Source: an uncultured Clostridia bacterium
GTDB lineage: Bacteria > Bacillota > Clostridia > Oscillospirales > Ruminococcaceae
DNA length: 56,208 bases
Assembly (NCBI GenBank): GCA_944386455.1
Contig: CALXBC010000013.1
Span: 1-56,208 of the forward strand
Direction of reading: 5' to 3'
The position numbers and the translations under genes are program-made. This document shows, one piece after another, positions 1 to 7,890 of the stretch (position 1 is its first letter; each line of letters opens with the position of its first letter). The notes beneath the pieces are model-generated. The model was not told where the DNA came from. It did not search any database and was given only the letters and a program-made list of their open reading frames with translations.

Positions 1-234
1 CCAAACGGAAAAGTGGATTTAAAAAGCGTCCGTCTCGGAAATGTTTCCACAGACAGCTACGCCCTATGGAAAGCAGTGAAGGAGCTGCAGACCGGCGAGA
101 AACAAATATCGCTGTGCGAGCTGGCGGACAGCGGCATCGTATCCGACAACGCTTTCCGTCTGATTGTGCAGGCAGCAGCTATCGCCCGCTTTGGTACTGC
201 AGTCTTAAATAATACGGAGGTGCGCTATGTCTGA
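1..234 (+). CDS. C-terminal part of an unidentified ICE protein (cut by window edge)
   Basis: The frame is open from the first base of the window and stops with TGA at 232-234, so the true start lies upstream. About 77 residues are visible. There is no signal peptide or membrane segment, and I recognise no family motif. It precedes a run of small ORFs and a VirD4-type coupling protein on the same strand, so it is probably a cargo or accessory gene of the same conjugative element. The internal GTG at 13 is not preceded by a convincing ribosome binding site. Confidence 0.45.
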   Translation, partial: PNGKVDLKSVRLGNVSTDSYALWKAVKELQTGEKQISLCELADSGIVSDNAFRLIVQAAAIARFGTAVLNNTEVRYV

Positions 235-277
235 AAATCATAGCTTCGAATAACAGCAGATTGGAGGAATGTGAGAT

Positions 278-619
278 ATGGCCTTACTCTTTTCTCAGGT
301 AACTGTAACGGCAGGAAATGACGCAGTAAGTTTTCTCGTTGGAGGAATTCCGAGAGAATACGATGATTTGGAGGATTGGGATGAATTCGATGACTTTCTG
401 AAATATATCGATGAAGAAACAGAAGTGTTGGTTCATGCCGATGCTTACCTCTATGGCGAGGGAGAACCAAGCGAAGCATCCTATTCGGATATTCAGCAGT
501 TTTCCTCACGACTTAAATCCGGCAGCAGTTTCCTTACAGATTACTGTGACAATATAGAGGAAGTAAATTTTAGCTTTACTTGGTCGCCGGAAGAATTATT
601 TGGAATGGAGATGGAATGA
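278..619 (+). CDS. Small acidic hypothetical protein of the conjugative element
   Basis: This 113-residue protein starts at an ATG preceded by GGAGG at about 262-266. It is strongly acidic: the stretch around residues 27-50 is dense in Asp and Glu, and there are further acidic runs at the C-terminus. It has no membrane segment or metal-binding motif. It lies between the truncated first gene and the chimeric DUF4314 gene, whose ATG (621) follows its stop by one base, so the two are probably translationally coupled. Acidic proteins of this size are common in Clostridia conjugative elements, including antirestriction-type proteins, but I see no motif that would identify it as one. Confidence 0.6.
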   Translation: MALLFSQVTVTAGNDAVSFLVGGIPREYDDLEDWDEFDDFLKYIDEETEVLVHADAYLYGEGEPSEASYSDIQQFSSRLKSGSSFLTDYCDNIEEVNFSFTWSPEELFGMEME

Positions 620-620
620 G

Positions 621-998
621 ATGAACAAATTTGAAGCAGAACGGCGCTTTATACAGCGTATGAAGGACAACTACCCACCCGGCACACGCATCATGCTTTT
701 GCAGATGGGCGATGATCCCCGCCCCATCGAGCCGAACACAAAAGGTACGATCGCAGTTGTCGATGATATCGAAAAAGTCTATCTGTGTCTCAACAACGAT
801 GTACCGGGACAGGAAGCCGCCGAACGTCTGTCTCAAAAACTTATGACACATGGTGTTTCGCACGAAATCCTCATTCCCACCCGAAAAGACTGGAATGAGG
901 ACAGGCAAGCTGCCTGTGCCAATGCTCCGCACAAAAGTGCGGAGTTTTTTATATCTAAAAATCAGGAGGAAGAACCATGCCCAACATTACAACTTTGA
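621..998 (+). pseudogene. Chimeric DUF4314 / TOPRIM-tail gene (fusion by deletion)
   Basis: From ATG 621 the first 45 or so residues (starting MNKFEAERRFIQRMKDNYPP, with a conserved GDDPRPIEP and TKGTIAVVDDI segment) match the DUF4314 proteins of Clostridia conjugative elements. The frame then changes in character to VYLCLNNDVPGQ...KDWNEDRQ, which looks like the C-terminal part of the DUF3991/TOPRIM proteins of the same elements. The ORF then reads through a terminator hairpin (925-950) and over the ribosome binding site and start of the next gene, so its last 25 or so residues are not native. I infer that a deletion joined two neighbouring ICE genes in frame and removed the rest. Whether it still makes a product is unknown. 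Confidence 0.6.
925..950 (+). terminator. Rho-independent terminator before virD4
   Basis: An 8-bp perfect stem CTCCGCAC (925-932) pairs with GTGCGGAG (937-944) around an AAAA loop and is followed by TTTTTT. A second perfect hairpin, ACAGGCA-AGC-TGCCTGT (901-917), lies directly upstream. It sits only 27 bases before the coupling-protein start, so it would attenuate transcription into virD4. Confidence 0.75.
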
Positions 999-2800
999 TT
1001 GTTGTAGCAACGGTTATGTTTTTCGTGCTGGGCGGCGTGACGCTCCTTGCTCACATCTATAACCTCAACAACATCAAATCCAAAACGGTCGGTGACGGCC
1101 AGCACGGTACGGCTCGCTTCGCATCCAAATCAGAAATGCGGCGCACTTATAAGCAGGTACCGTTTACGCCGGATCTGTGGCGGGAGAAAGCAAAGAAAAA
1201 TGTATTGCCTGAACTGCCGCAGGGTATCATCGTAGGCTGTCGAAACAAAGGCGGCGGAACGATTGCCATGGTGGATGACGCCGATGTCCACTGCATGATG
1301 GTCGGTGCGGCGGGCTGCGGCAAAACCGCTTACTGGCTGTATCCGAATCTGGAATATGCCTGCGCCAGCGGGATGTCCTTTTTAACCACCGACACCAAGG
1401 GCGACCTTTACCGAAACTACGGCGGCGTGGCAAAGGACTGCTACGGCTACAATGTAGCGGTGATTGACTTGCGTAACCCCACTAAATCGGACGGCAACAA
1501 CCTGCTGCACCTTGTGAATAAATATATGGACTTGCACAAGGCAACTCCCGGCGATGTGGCATACAAAGCAAAATCCGAGAAGTATGCCAAAATTATCTCC
1601 AAGACGCTCATCTACGGTGACGGTGATGCCTCCGCCTACGGTCAGAACGCTTTCTTCTACGATTCCGCCGAAGGACTTTTGACCTCGGTCATTCTTTTGA
1701 TTGCAGAATTTGCAGAATCCAAAGAACGCCATATCGTATCGGTGTTCAAGCTGATACAGGAATTGCTGGTGCCCAGCGGTGTCAAGGGAAAGAATCATTT
1801 TCAGCTTCTGATGGATCGTCTGCCCGCCGATCACAAAGCAAGGTGGTTTTCGGGCGCGGCGCTCTCCACCGGCGATCAGGCGATGGCAAGTATTATGAGC
1901 ACGGCGATGTCCCGTCTGAATTCTTTTCTCGACAGCGAGATGGAACAGGTTTTGTGTTTTGATACTGCCATTGACGCGGAGAAGTTTTGCAACGAGAAGT
2001 CCGCTGTTTTTATTGTCATGCCGGAGGAAAACCCGAATTCTTTCTTTATGGTGTCCCTGCTCATCCAGCAGCTCTACCGTGAGATATTGGCGGTTGCCGA
2101 TGAGAACGGCGGCAGGCTGCCGAACCGTGCTATGTTTTACTGCGATGAATTCGGAACGCTGCCGACCATACAGTCTGCCGAAATGATGTACTCCGCTTCT
2201 CGTTCAAGGCGGCTCTCCATCGTCAGCATCATTCAGAGTTATCAGCAGCTTGAAAAGAATTATGGGCGTGAGGGCGCCGAAATCATCAAGGACAACTGTC
2301 AGATCACTATCGCGGGCGGTTTTGCACCCTCCAGTGAAACGGCGGAGATCATCTCCAAATCTCTCGGTTCACGGACGGTGATGACAGGCTCAGTCAGCAG
2401 AGGCAAGAACGATCCCTCTCAAAGCCTGCAGATGACCGAGCGACCGTTAATGACGGCGGACGAGTTGAAATCTATGAAAAAAGGCTCTTTTATTGTGATG
2501 AAAACAGGAGCGCATCCCTTTGTGTCACAGCTCAAGCTGTTTTTCAAGTGGGGCATATCTTTTCCGAAAGAAGCCTATACGGTAACGGATCAGGGCGCAC
2601 GAAAGGTGTGCTACACCTCCCGTGAAAAACTGATTCTCGCTATCACCAAGCAATACCCGCAGGAAAAGAAACTGTATCCCCGTGCCACAAACGCCTCCGG
2701 CGGTCAATCCATGACAGAGCCTGCCGAAGCGACAACGATGCAGGAGATAAACCACGCGGCACAGCAAGCAAAAGCACCAAAGCCTGTGCGCACGGGATAA
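977..2800 (+). CDS. VirD4/TraG-type type IV coupling protein
   Basis: This 607-residue protein has an N-terminal membrane segment (residues about 5-27). Its Walker A motif is GAAGCGKT at residues 110-117, and a Walker B-like MFYCDEFG lies near residue 385. That is the layout of TraG/VirD4 coupling ATPases, which bring relaxase-bound DNA to the mating pore of a type IV secretion system at the membrane. AGGAGGAAG precedes ATG 977. It appears full length, but the usual downstream mating-pore genes are missing: it is followed at once by a small HTH gene and an IS200 relic. The element is therefore truncated here and the protein probably lacks its channel partners, unless they lie upstream of the window. 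Confidence 0.92.
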   Translation: MPNITTLIVVATVMFFVLGGVTLLAHIYNLNNIKSKTVGDGQHGTARFASKSEMRRTYKQVPFTPDLWREKAKKNVLPELPQGIIVGCRNKGGGTIAMVDDADVHCMMVGAAGCGKTAYWLYPNLEYACASGMSFLTTDTKGDLYRNYGGVAKDCYGYNVAVIDLRNPTKSDGNNLLHLVNKYMDLHKATPGDVAYKAKSEKYAKIISKTLIYGDGDASAYGQNAFFYDSAEGLLTSVILLIAEFAESKERHIVSVFKLIQELLVPSGVKGKNHFQLLMDRLPADHKARWFSGAALSTGDQAMASIMSTAMSRLNSFLDSEMEQVLCFDTAIDAEKFCNEKSAVFIVMPEENPNSFFMVSLLIQQLYREILAVADENGGRLPNRAMFYCDEFGTLPTIQSAEMMYSASRSRRLSIVSIIQSYQQLEKNYGREGAEIIKDNCQITIAGGFAPSSETAEIISKSLGSRTVMTGSVSRGKNDPSQSLQMTERPLMTADELKSMKKGSFIVMKTGAHPFVSQLKLFFKWGISFPKEAYTVTDQGARKVCYTSREKLILAITKQYPQEKKLYPRATNASGGQSMTEPAEATTMQEINHAAQQAKAPKPVRTG

Positions 2801-2812
2801 GGAGGTGTTCGC

Positions 2813-3073
2813 TTGCCGTATTTTTCAAAGCTATATCAGACCGAACTGCCACACCGAGCGGTGTCCGTGTATATTTATCTTTCTGACAGGGCGAATAAGG
2901 ACGGCGAATGCTGGCCCGCTATCCCGACCATCGCAAGAGAGCTGAAGTTGTCGCAGTCCACCGTCCGCAGGGCGCTATGGGATCTGAGAAAAGCGGGGTT
3001 TCTTGAAACCGAGCAGCGCTACCGCACCAAGGGTGGTAAGAGCAGCCTGCTTTACAAGTTAAAGGGCGGATAA
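2813..3073 (+). CDS. Small helix-turn-helix protein of the conjugative element
   Basis: An 86-residue protein starts at TTG 2813 with GGAGG at 2801-2805 (7-base spacing), 12 bases after the virD4 stop. Residues 35-75 (ARELKLSQSTVRRALWDLRK) form a winged-helix/HTH of the replication-initiator type, ending with a basic wing (RTKGGKSS). Proteins like this are routine just downstream of the coupling protein in Firmicutes conjugative elements. They are probably DNA-binding regulators or replication accessory proteins. It is intact and co-transcribed with virD4. Confidence 0.75.
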   Translation: MPYFSKLYQTELPHRAVSVYIYLSDRANKDGECWPAIPTIARELKLSQSTVRRALWDLRKAGFLETEQRYRTKGGKSSLLYKLKGG

Positions 3074-3110
3074 TGTCCATAAAAAATATACCTGCCGCCA
3101 GGAGGGTACT

Positions 3111-3443
3111 ATGCCCTTTTGGTGGCAGGTGGTACCTGTCATGATGACAGGAGAAGGTGAACAGCCCACTATAAGAATATCTACAACAGAAAAGAAAGAG
3201 GATTTGAGATTAAGTTTGCCGACGAACTGCGCCGTATCATGGAATATGTGGAAATCAACCGCGACTTGCAGCAGGCGGGATAATTCCCGCTTGTTGCTCC
3301 CACTATCGTTTGACGGTTTTCCTAATATGTATCACTCATACGTAGATACGGCAGGAAAAAATGCCAAAAAGATAGAAGAGTACATAAAACATCAGCTAGA
3401 TGAAGATCAAGCCGGAGAGCAATTAACGATGGGAAATTACTAA
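3111..3443 (+). pseudogene. Decayed mosaic ending in an IS200-type transposase C-terminus
   Basis: The last 35 residues of this frame (3328-3443: SYVDTAGKNAKKIEEYIKHQ followed by LDEDQAGEQLTM) resemble the C-terminal helix of IS200/IS605 Y1 transposases, which carry a YVDT-GKN...I-EYI-NQL-ED pattern. The catalytic HUH and Tyr region is absent. The first part of the frame (3111-3290) is a different sequence; another frame there (3160-3282) reads as a short helical peptide ending QQAG before a stop. The stretch therefore seems to be a patchwork of gene ends left after insertion and deletion. I do not think it is a functional gene. Confidence 0.5.
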
Positions 3444-3571
3444 AAACCCGTTACACGGGTAGCAAGTAACAGTCTTACGCAAAAGCCAGATCGTACCAAC
3501 GTGACGTGACACGTGGCTAGTAACAGAGGGTTTTACCCGTCTATGAAAAACCCCCGGCTTTGCTGGGGGTT
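3444..3571 (+). mobile_element. Right end of the IS200-like remnant, with end hairpin
   Basis: After the transposase tail comes non-coding DNA with several short inverted repeats (AACCCGTTACACGGGT near 3446; ACGTGACGTGACACGT near 3498). It ends in a strong hairpin, AACCCCCGGC (3549-3558)-TTT-GCTGGGGGTT (3562-3571), followed by CATTATTTA. A hairpin close to the 3' end is the recognition structure of IS200/IS605 transposases. The precise boundary cannot be fixed without an intact copy. The hairpin could also terminate transcription from the ICE genes. Confidence 0.45.
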
Positions 3572-3675
3572 CATTATTTATCGTCCGCTTGTTTTATCAA
3601 TTTTTATATTTTACAAAATATTCTGATACATATTGTATCAATTGTAAGATTTTGGACGGAATTCAGCTGTTTAGT

Positions 3676-3704
3676 TTGACAGAGCGTTTCCGCTGTGATA
3701 GAAT
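3676..3704 (+). promoter_or_regulatory. Sigma-A promoter for the gtrA-like gene
   Basis: TTGACA (3676-3681) and TAGAAT (3699-3704) are spaced by 17 bases. Transcription would start about 35 bases before the TTG at 3747. This separates the glycan module from the ICE remnant upstream. Confidence 0.65.
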
Positions 3705-3746
3705 TAAAATTACATTCAGGTTATTCATGGCAGGACGTGATTCTTT

Positions 3747-4208
3747 TTGTTGAAAAAATTGTTCGTGGAAAAAACAGATGATACCTTGATCCAGTTTTTT
3801 CGTTCTTTATTTGTCGGCGGGATCGCCACAATTGCAGATATGGGTGCTTTAGCCCTTGCAGTGGAATGCTTTCATATTAATATTGCCGTTTCAACCGCTC
3901 TTGGTTTTCTTTTCGGACTGGCTGTCAATTATCTGATCAGCGCGTTTTGGGTATTTAAAAAATCAGATGTCGTACACAACCGCGCAGCAGAATTTGCGGT
4001 ATTTTCCATCATCGGCGTGGTAGGCCTGCTGCTGAATGAAGTCATCATTCATTTGTTTGACCAATATGTCAGCAGCAGAATGATCTTTGGGGAGCTGATC
4101 CCGCAGGACAAATACTATTTAGTCGGTAAAATCGTGGCAACCGTTGTTGTGTTTATCTGGAATTTCGGAGCCAGAAAACTGATTCTGTACCGCAAAAAGA
4201 AACATTAA
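3747..4208 (+). CDS. GtrA-like membrane protein
   Basis: This 153-residue protein has four predicted membrane helices (about 14-35, 40-65, 83-105 and 125-145) and the GtrA-family spacing of short loops with a charged tail (RKLILYRKKKH). GtrA-family proteins are thought to move polyprenyl-linked sugars across the membrane. Two adjacent TTG codons (3747 and 3750) are possible starts; the ribosome binding site (AGGA about 3732-3735) is weak and somewhat distant. The next two genes encode a UGM-like flavoprotein and a GT-C glycosyltransferase, which fits a role in lipid-linked glycan transfer. Substrate unknown. Confidence 0.85.
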   Translation: MLKKLFVEKTDDTLIQFFRSLFVGGIATIADMGALALAVECFHINIAVSTALGFLFGLAVNYLISAFWVFKKSDVVHNRAAEFAVFSIIGVVGLLLNEVIIHLFDQYVSSRMIFGELIPQDKYYLVGKIVATVVVFIWNFGARKLILYRKKKH

Positions 4209-4288
4209 CCGCGTACAATTAAATATACTTTTTTGTATTTATACACTTTAAACGAATGCTTTAAATACTTTTGTTAGAATAAAACCAA

Positions 4289-4318
4289 AAACCATATGGC
4301 GTGACAGCCATATGGTTT
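4289..4318. terminator. Palindromic hairpin between gtrA and the flavoprotein gene
   Basis: AAACCATATGGC (4289-4300) and GCCATATGGTTT (4307-4318) form a perfect 12-bp stem around GTGACA. There is no clear T-run after it, so it may be an inefficient terminator or a processing or attenuation structure between gtrA and the flavoprotein gene. Confidence 0.5.
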
Positions 4319-4372
4319 GTATTTGAACTTATTCAGTAAAGTATACAAAAAAACAGTGCAGGGGAGTTTGCT

Positions 4373-5941
4373 ATGAAAAACGTGATCATAATCGGAGCCG
4401 GCCCTGGCGGTCTGACCGCTGCAGCCGAATTGCTGGAGTGCCCGGACCGATTCCATGTGACGGTTTTGGAAGAATCAGACGCGATCGGCGGGATTTCACA
4501 AACCGTCCGGCACAACGGCAACCGTATGGATATCGGCGGGCACCGCTTCTTTTCCAAGGATGACCGCATTATGGCATGGTGGAGCAAGCGGATGCCGCTG
4601 CAGGGGGCAGGCTCCTATGATGACAAAAAGCTCGGCAGAAGCAAGCCGCTTTCGCCCGGAGGCCCCGATCCGGAAGCAGAGGATCGGGTGATGCTGGTCC
4701 GCGACCGTGTCTCCCGCATCTATTACCTGAACAAATTTTATGATTATCCCATCAGCATGAAGCCACAGACCTTTCGAAACATGGGACTTGCCCGCACCAT
4801 GAAAGCAGGCTTCAGTTATCTGCGTTCAACAGCGTCAAAGCTTCCGGAAACCTCACTGGAAAACTTTTATATCAATCGTTTCGGCAGGGTGCTGTACAGC
4901 ATGTTTTTTGAGGGCTATACCGAAAAGCTCTGGGGACGCCATCCGCGGGAAATATCAGCCGACTGGGGCGCACAGCGGGTCAAAGGGCTCTCGGTACGCG
5001 CTTTGATCAAGGATATGCTGCAAAAAGCATTCGGCAAAAAAGACGCTGACCGAAAAAACGTGGAAACCTCACTGATTGAGCAGTTTTGGTATCCCAAGTA
5101 TGGCCCTGGCCAGCTGTGGGAGAGCGTTGCCCATGAAATTGAGGAAAAAGGCGGCGCTGTTTTGAAAATGCATAAGGTCATACAGGTAAATTGTAACGGC
5201 AGCAAAGTCGTTTCTGTGGTCTGTGATACGCCGGAGGGCGAAAAGGTGTACGAGGGGGATATCTTTATTTCCACCATGCCGCTCAAGGACCTGGTTCTGG
5301 ATATGAAAGGCGGCATACAAGACAGCGACGTAATCCGCATAGCAGGCGGACTTCCTTACCGCGACTTTGTCACTGTCGGTATTTTAGTGGACCGCCTCAA
5401 CCTAAAAAATGAAACCAATATCAAAACCTTAGGGAATATTGTGCCGGACTGCTGGATCTATGTTCAGGATACCGGCGTGAAGCTTGGCCGGATTCAGATT
5501 TTCAACAACTGGTCTCCCTATATGGTAAAAGACCCGGAACACACAGTCTGGATCGGAATGGAATATTTTTGTAATGAAAACGACAGCTTTTGGAACATGA
5601 GCGATGACGAATGCATCCGCTTTGCGGCATCCGAGCTGGAAAAAATGGGGATCATACAGAAAACCGATGTCAAAGATGCCTGCCGGAAACGGGTGAAAAA
5701 AGCATATCCCGCCTATTTTGATACATATTCCCAAATCGATAAAGTGGTTGATTATATCAACAGCTATGAGAACCTTTATTGTGTAGGGCGAAACGGCCAG
5801 CACCGCTATAATAATATGGATCACTCCATGCTGACTGCTGTTTTTGCTGCCGATGCCATCAAAGACGGCTCAAAAAGCAAATCTGACATCTGGAATGTCA
5901 ATACGGAAAAAGAGTACCACGAACAAAAATCAGCCCAGTAA
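4373..5941 (+). CDS. FAD-dependent oxidoreductase, UDP-galactopyranose mutase/HemY-like
   Basis: This 522-residue protein begins with a dinucleotide-binding Rossmann motif, [16 protein letters not shown] (residues 5-20), closed by an acidic VLEES, followed by [10 protein letters not shown]. Near the C-terminus, [20 protein letters not shown] is the second FAD-contacting segment of the amine-oxidase/UGM fold. CAGGGGAG precedes ATG 4373. Relatives are often encoded beside glycosyltransferases and GtrA proteins and are annotated as protoporphyrinogen-oxidase-like, but the reaction is not established. From its neighbours I infer a nucleotide- or lipid-linked sugar modifying enzyme rather than a haem enzyme. 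Confidence 0.8.
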   Translation: MKNVIIIGAGPGGLTAAAELLECPDRFHVTVLEESDAIGGISQTVRHNGNRMDIGGHRFFSKDDRIMAWWSKRMPLQGAGSYDDKKLGRSKPLSPGGPDPEAEDRVMLVRDRVSRIYYLNKFYDYPISMKPQTFRNMGLARTMKAGFSYLRSTASKLPETSLENFYINRFGRVLYSMFFEGYTEKLWGRHPREISADWGAQRVKGLSVRALIKDMLQKAFGKKDADRKNVETSLIEQFWYPKYGPGQLWESVAHEIEEKGGAVLKMHKVIQVNCNGSKVVSVVCDTPEGEKVYEGDIFISTMPLKDLVLDMKGGIQDSDVIRIAGGLPYRDFVTVGILVDRLNLKNETNIKTLGNIVPDCWIYVQDTGVKLGRIQIFNNWSPYMVKDPEHTVWIGMEYFCNENDSFWNMSDDECIRFAASELEKMGIIQKTDVKDACRKRVKKAYPAYFDTYSQIDKVVDYINSYENLYCVGRNGQHRYNNMDHSMLTAVFAADAIKDGSKSKSDIWNVNTEKEYHEQKSAQ

Positions 5942-5995
5942 GCATTTCTGTTCGTCCGGCTGTATCCTGTTATTTAGAAAGGTATGTTTTTCGCC

Positions 5996-7690
5996 ATGCT
6001 GACAAAAATGATGAAAAAACCCCGGCTCCTCCCGTTTTTGGCGTATCTGCTGCTTGCCGCTGCCTGTCTGACACCAGCGTTTTTGTTTGACTTTTCCGCT
6101 CCGGCACTGCTGTCCAAAACAGCGGCTGTCGTGCTTTGCATCCTTCTGATCGCCGCAGTTGCCGCACTCTGTGCTTTGGGCTGGGTAAAAAAGATGCTTA
6201 CCGTTCGTCAGACCACGGTCTATTTGACCTGCGGCATTTTTTGCTCCCTGCTCTTTTATCCGCTGTCTTTTCCCAACGAAAATTCACCGCTTTTGCTGAT
6301 GGCTGCCTGTTTTTCCTGGCTGCTTTTCATTACCGCGGTTCTGGCACAGCGGCGGCTGCTTGGAACAAAACAGTTAATCCTTCTGATTGCTGCCGCCGGT
6401 TTTATCCTCCGGCTGGGATATATTGCCTATACCTCCTATGATTACCGACAGCATGATTCCTACGGACTGGATTCCGGCGGCGGGCATCTTGCCTATATGC
6501 TCTATCTGTTCGACAACCTGCAGCTTCCGGATTTTGACCCGCGCAACATCTGGCAGTTTTATCATCCCCCGCTTCATCATGCGATTGCAGCCGCATGGAT
6601 GCACGTTTTGGACTTTTTCGGCATGGAAATCACCCGTATTGCTGAAAATGTACAGATATTGACGCTGTTCTATTCTTCCTGCTGCATGCTGATCGTTTAC
6701 CGGATCCTGACCGAGCTGGGGGTACAAAAAACAGCGCTGATTCTGTCGTTTTCCCTGATTGCATTTCATCCGTCCTTTCTGATCCTTTCCGGCAGCATGA
6801 ACAACGATATGCTGTCCATCACTTTTGTATTGGGAGCCGTATTGTGGGCTGTTCGCTGGTACCGGGAGCGGCGGATGAAGCATATTGTTCCGATTGCGCT
6901 CTGTATCGGACTGGGCATGATGACCAAGCTGTCTGCGGGGCTGGCCGCACCGGCAGTGGGGCTGCTTTTCCTGATTTGCCTGATCGTGAACTTTAAAAAA
7001 GAATGGCTGCACTTGATCGCACAATATTTTGTTTTTGCTTTGATCTGTCTGCCGCTGGGCTTATGGTGGAGCATTCGCTGCCTGGTCCGTTTTGACCTGC
7101 CGTTTGGCTATGTTCCGCTGCTCAGCTTTGAAGACGCGCAGTATATCGGGTTTCACAGCGTATGGGAGCGTCTGTTTGATTTTCAGATGAACGATGTATT
7201 TATCGCACAGGGAGAGGAACACGGCGGATTCTTTGAATTCAACCCCTTTTTAGCCCTGTTGAAAAGCTCCATGTTTGGGGAATATCGCCTGGACGAATAT
7301 TGTCCTGCCCACAGTGAACTGATCACATTTTTCTCCACGCTGCTGTTTCTTGTCAATGCAGCGGTCGCCCTGCTTGCTGTTTATGCCATGGTGATGGTGA
7401 TATTCCGAAGAAAAAACACGCTGGGCTGGCAGATGAAAGTATTTTGGCTGGTGTTGTATTTCACCATATTCGGATCTTATATCCGGTTTGCCTTTTCTTT
7501 CCCGCATACCTGTTCCATGGATGCGCGGTATGCAGTTGTCCTGTTTGTCATCGGCGCCGTATTTTTGGGTGTTTATCTGCAGCGGCGGCAGGGAAAGGTC
7601 CAAACCGCAGTCAGCCGGATCCTGACGGCGCTTGTTCCTGCGTTCTCACTGCTGTCCGGTATCATTTATACGCTGCTTGGTTCAAGATAG
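5996..7690 (+). CDS. GT-C fold (GT39/PMT-like) membrane glycosyltransferase
   Basis: This is a polytopic protein of about 564 residues with roughly 12 hydrophobic segments. A first extracytoplasmic loop contains HDSYGLDSGGGHLAYML and a later IWQFYHPPLHHA; acidic and histidine residues placed like this are typical of GT-C enzymes that use polyprenyl-phosphate sugars. SGSMNNDML followed by membrane helices is also typical of the PMT/ArnT group. AGAAAGG at 5976-5982 is too close to the in-frame ATG 5984, so I chose ATG 5996. It follows the flavoprotein gene by 54 bases and closes the module before a strong terminator. Acceptor and donor are unknown. Confidence 0.75.
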   Translation: MLTKMMKKPRLLPFLAYLLLAAACLTPAFLFDFSAPALLSKTAAVVLCILLIAAVAALCALGWVKKMLTVRQTTVYLTCGIFCSLLFYPLSFPNENSPLLLMAACFSWLLFITAVLAQRRLLGTKQLILLIAAAGFILRLGYIAYTSYDYRQHDSYGLDSGGGHLAYMLYLFDNLQLPDFDPRNIWQFYHPPLHHAIAAAWMHVLDFFGMEITRIAENVQILTLFYSSCCMLIVYRILTELGVQKTALILSFSLIAFHPSFLILSGSMNNDMLSITFVLGAVLWAVRWYRERRMKHIVPIALCIGLGMMTKLSAGLAAPAVGLLFLICLIVNFKKEWLHLIAQYFVFALICLPLGLWWSIRCLVRFDLPFGYVPLLSFEDAQYIGFHSVWERLFDFQMNDVFIAQGEEHGGFFEFNPFLALLKSSMFGEYRLDEYCPAHSELITFFSTLLFLVNAAVALLAVYAMVMVIFRRKNTLGWQMKVFWLVLYFTIFGSYIRFAFSFPHTCSMDARYAVVLFVIGAVFLGVYLQRRQGKVQTAVSRILTALVPAFSLLSGIIYTLLGSR

Positions 7691-7737
7691 CAAAGCCGCG
7701 GCGCCGAAATCAAAATGGTACGATATTTTCTCCTCTT

Positions 7738-7772
7738 AAAAAGAGAACAGCTTTCTGCTGTTCTCTTTTTTA
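7738..7772 (+). terminator. Rho-independent terminator of the glycan module
   Basis: AAAAAGAGAACAGC (7738-7751) pairs with GCTGTTCTCTTTTT (7757-7770) around TTTCT and runs on into a T-tract. Confidence 0.9.
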
Positions 7773-7811
7773 TTTATTTCAGTCTGTCGGTTATACGAAT
7801 GATGCTTTGTC

Positions 7812-7840
7812 TTGTATTTTTGAAAAAAAGGGATTATAAT
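7812..7840 (+). promoter_or_regulatory. Promoter for the MATE-MFS operon
   Basis: TTGTAT (7812-7817) and TATAAT (7835-7840) are 17 bases apart, placing a start site about 45 bases before GTG 7891. Confidence 0.5.
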
Positions 7841-7890
7841 GGAAACTGCGGCTTTTTCCGCCGCAATTTTCAAACAATAGGGTGGTCATT

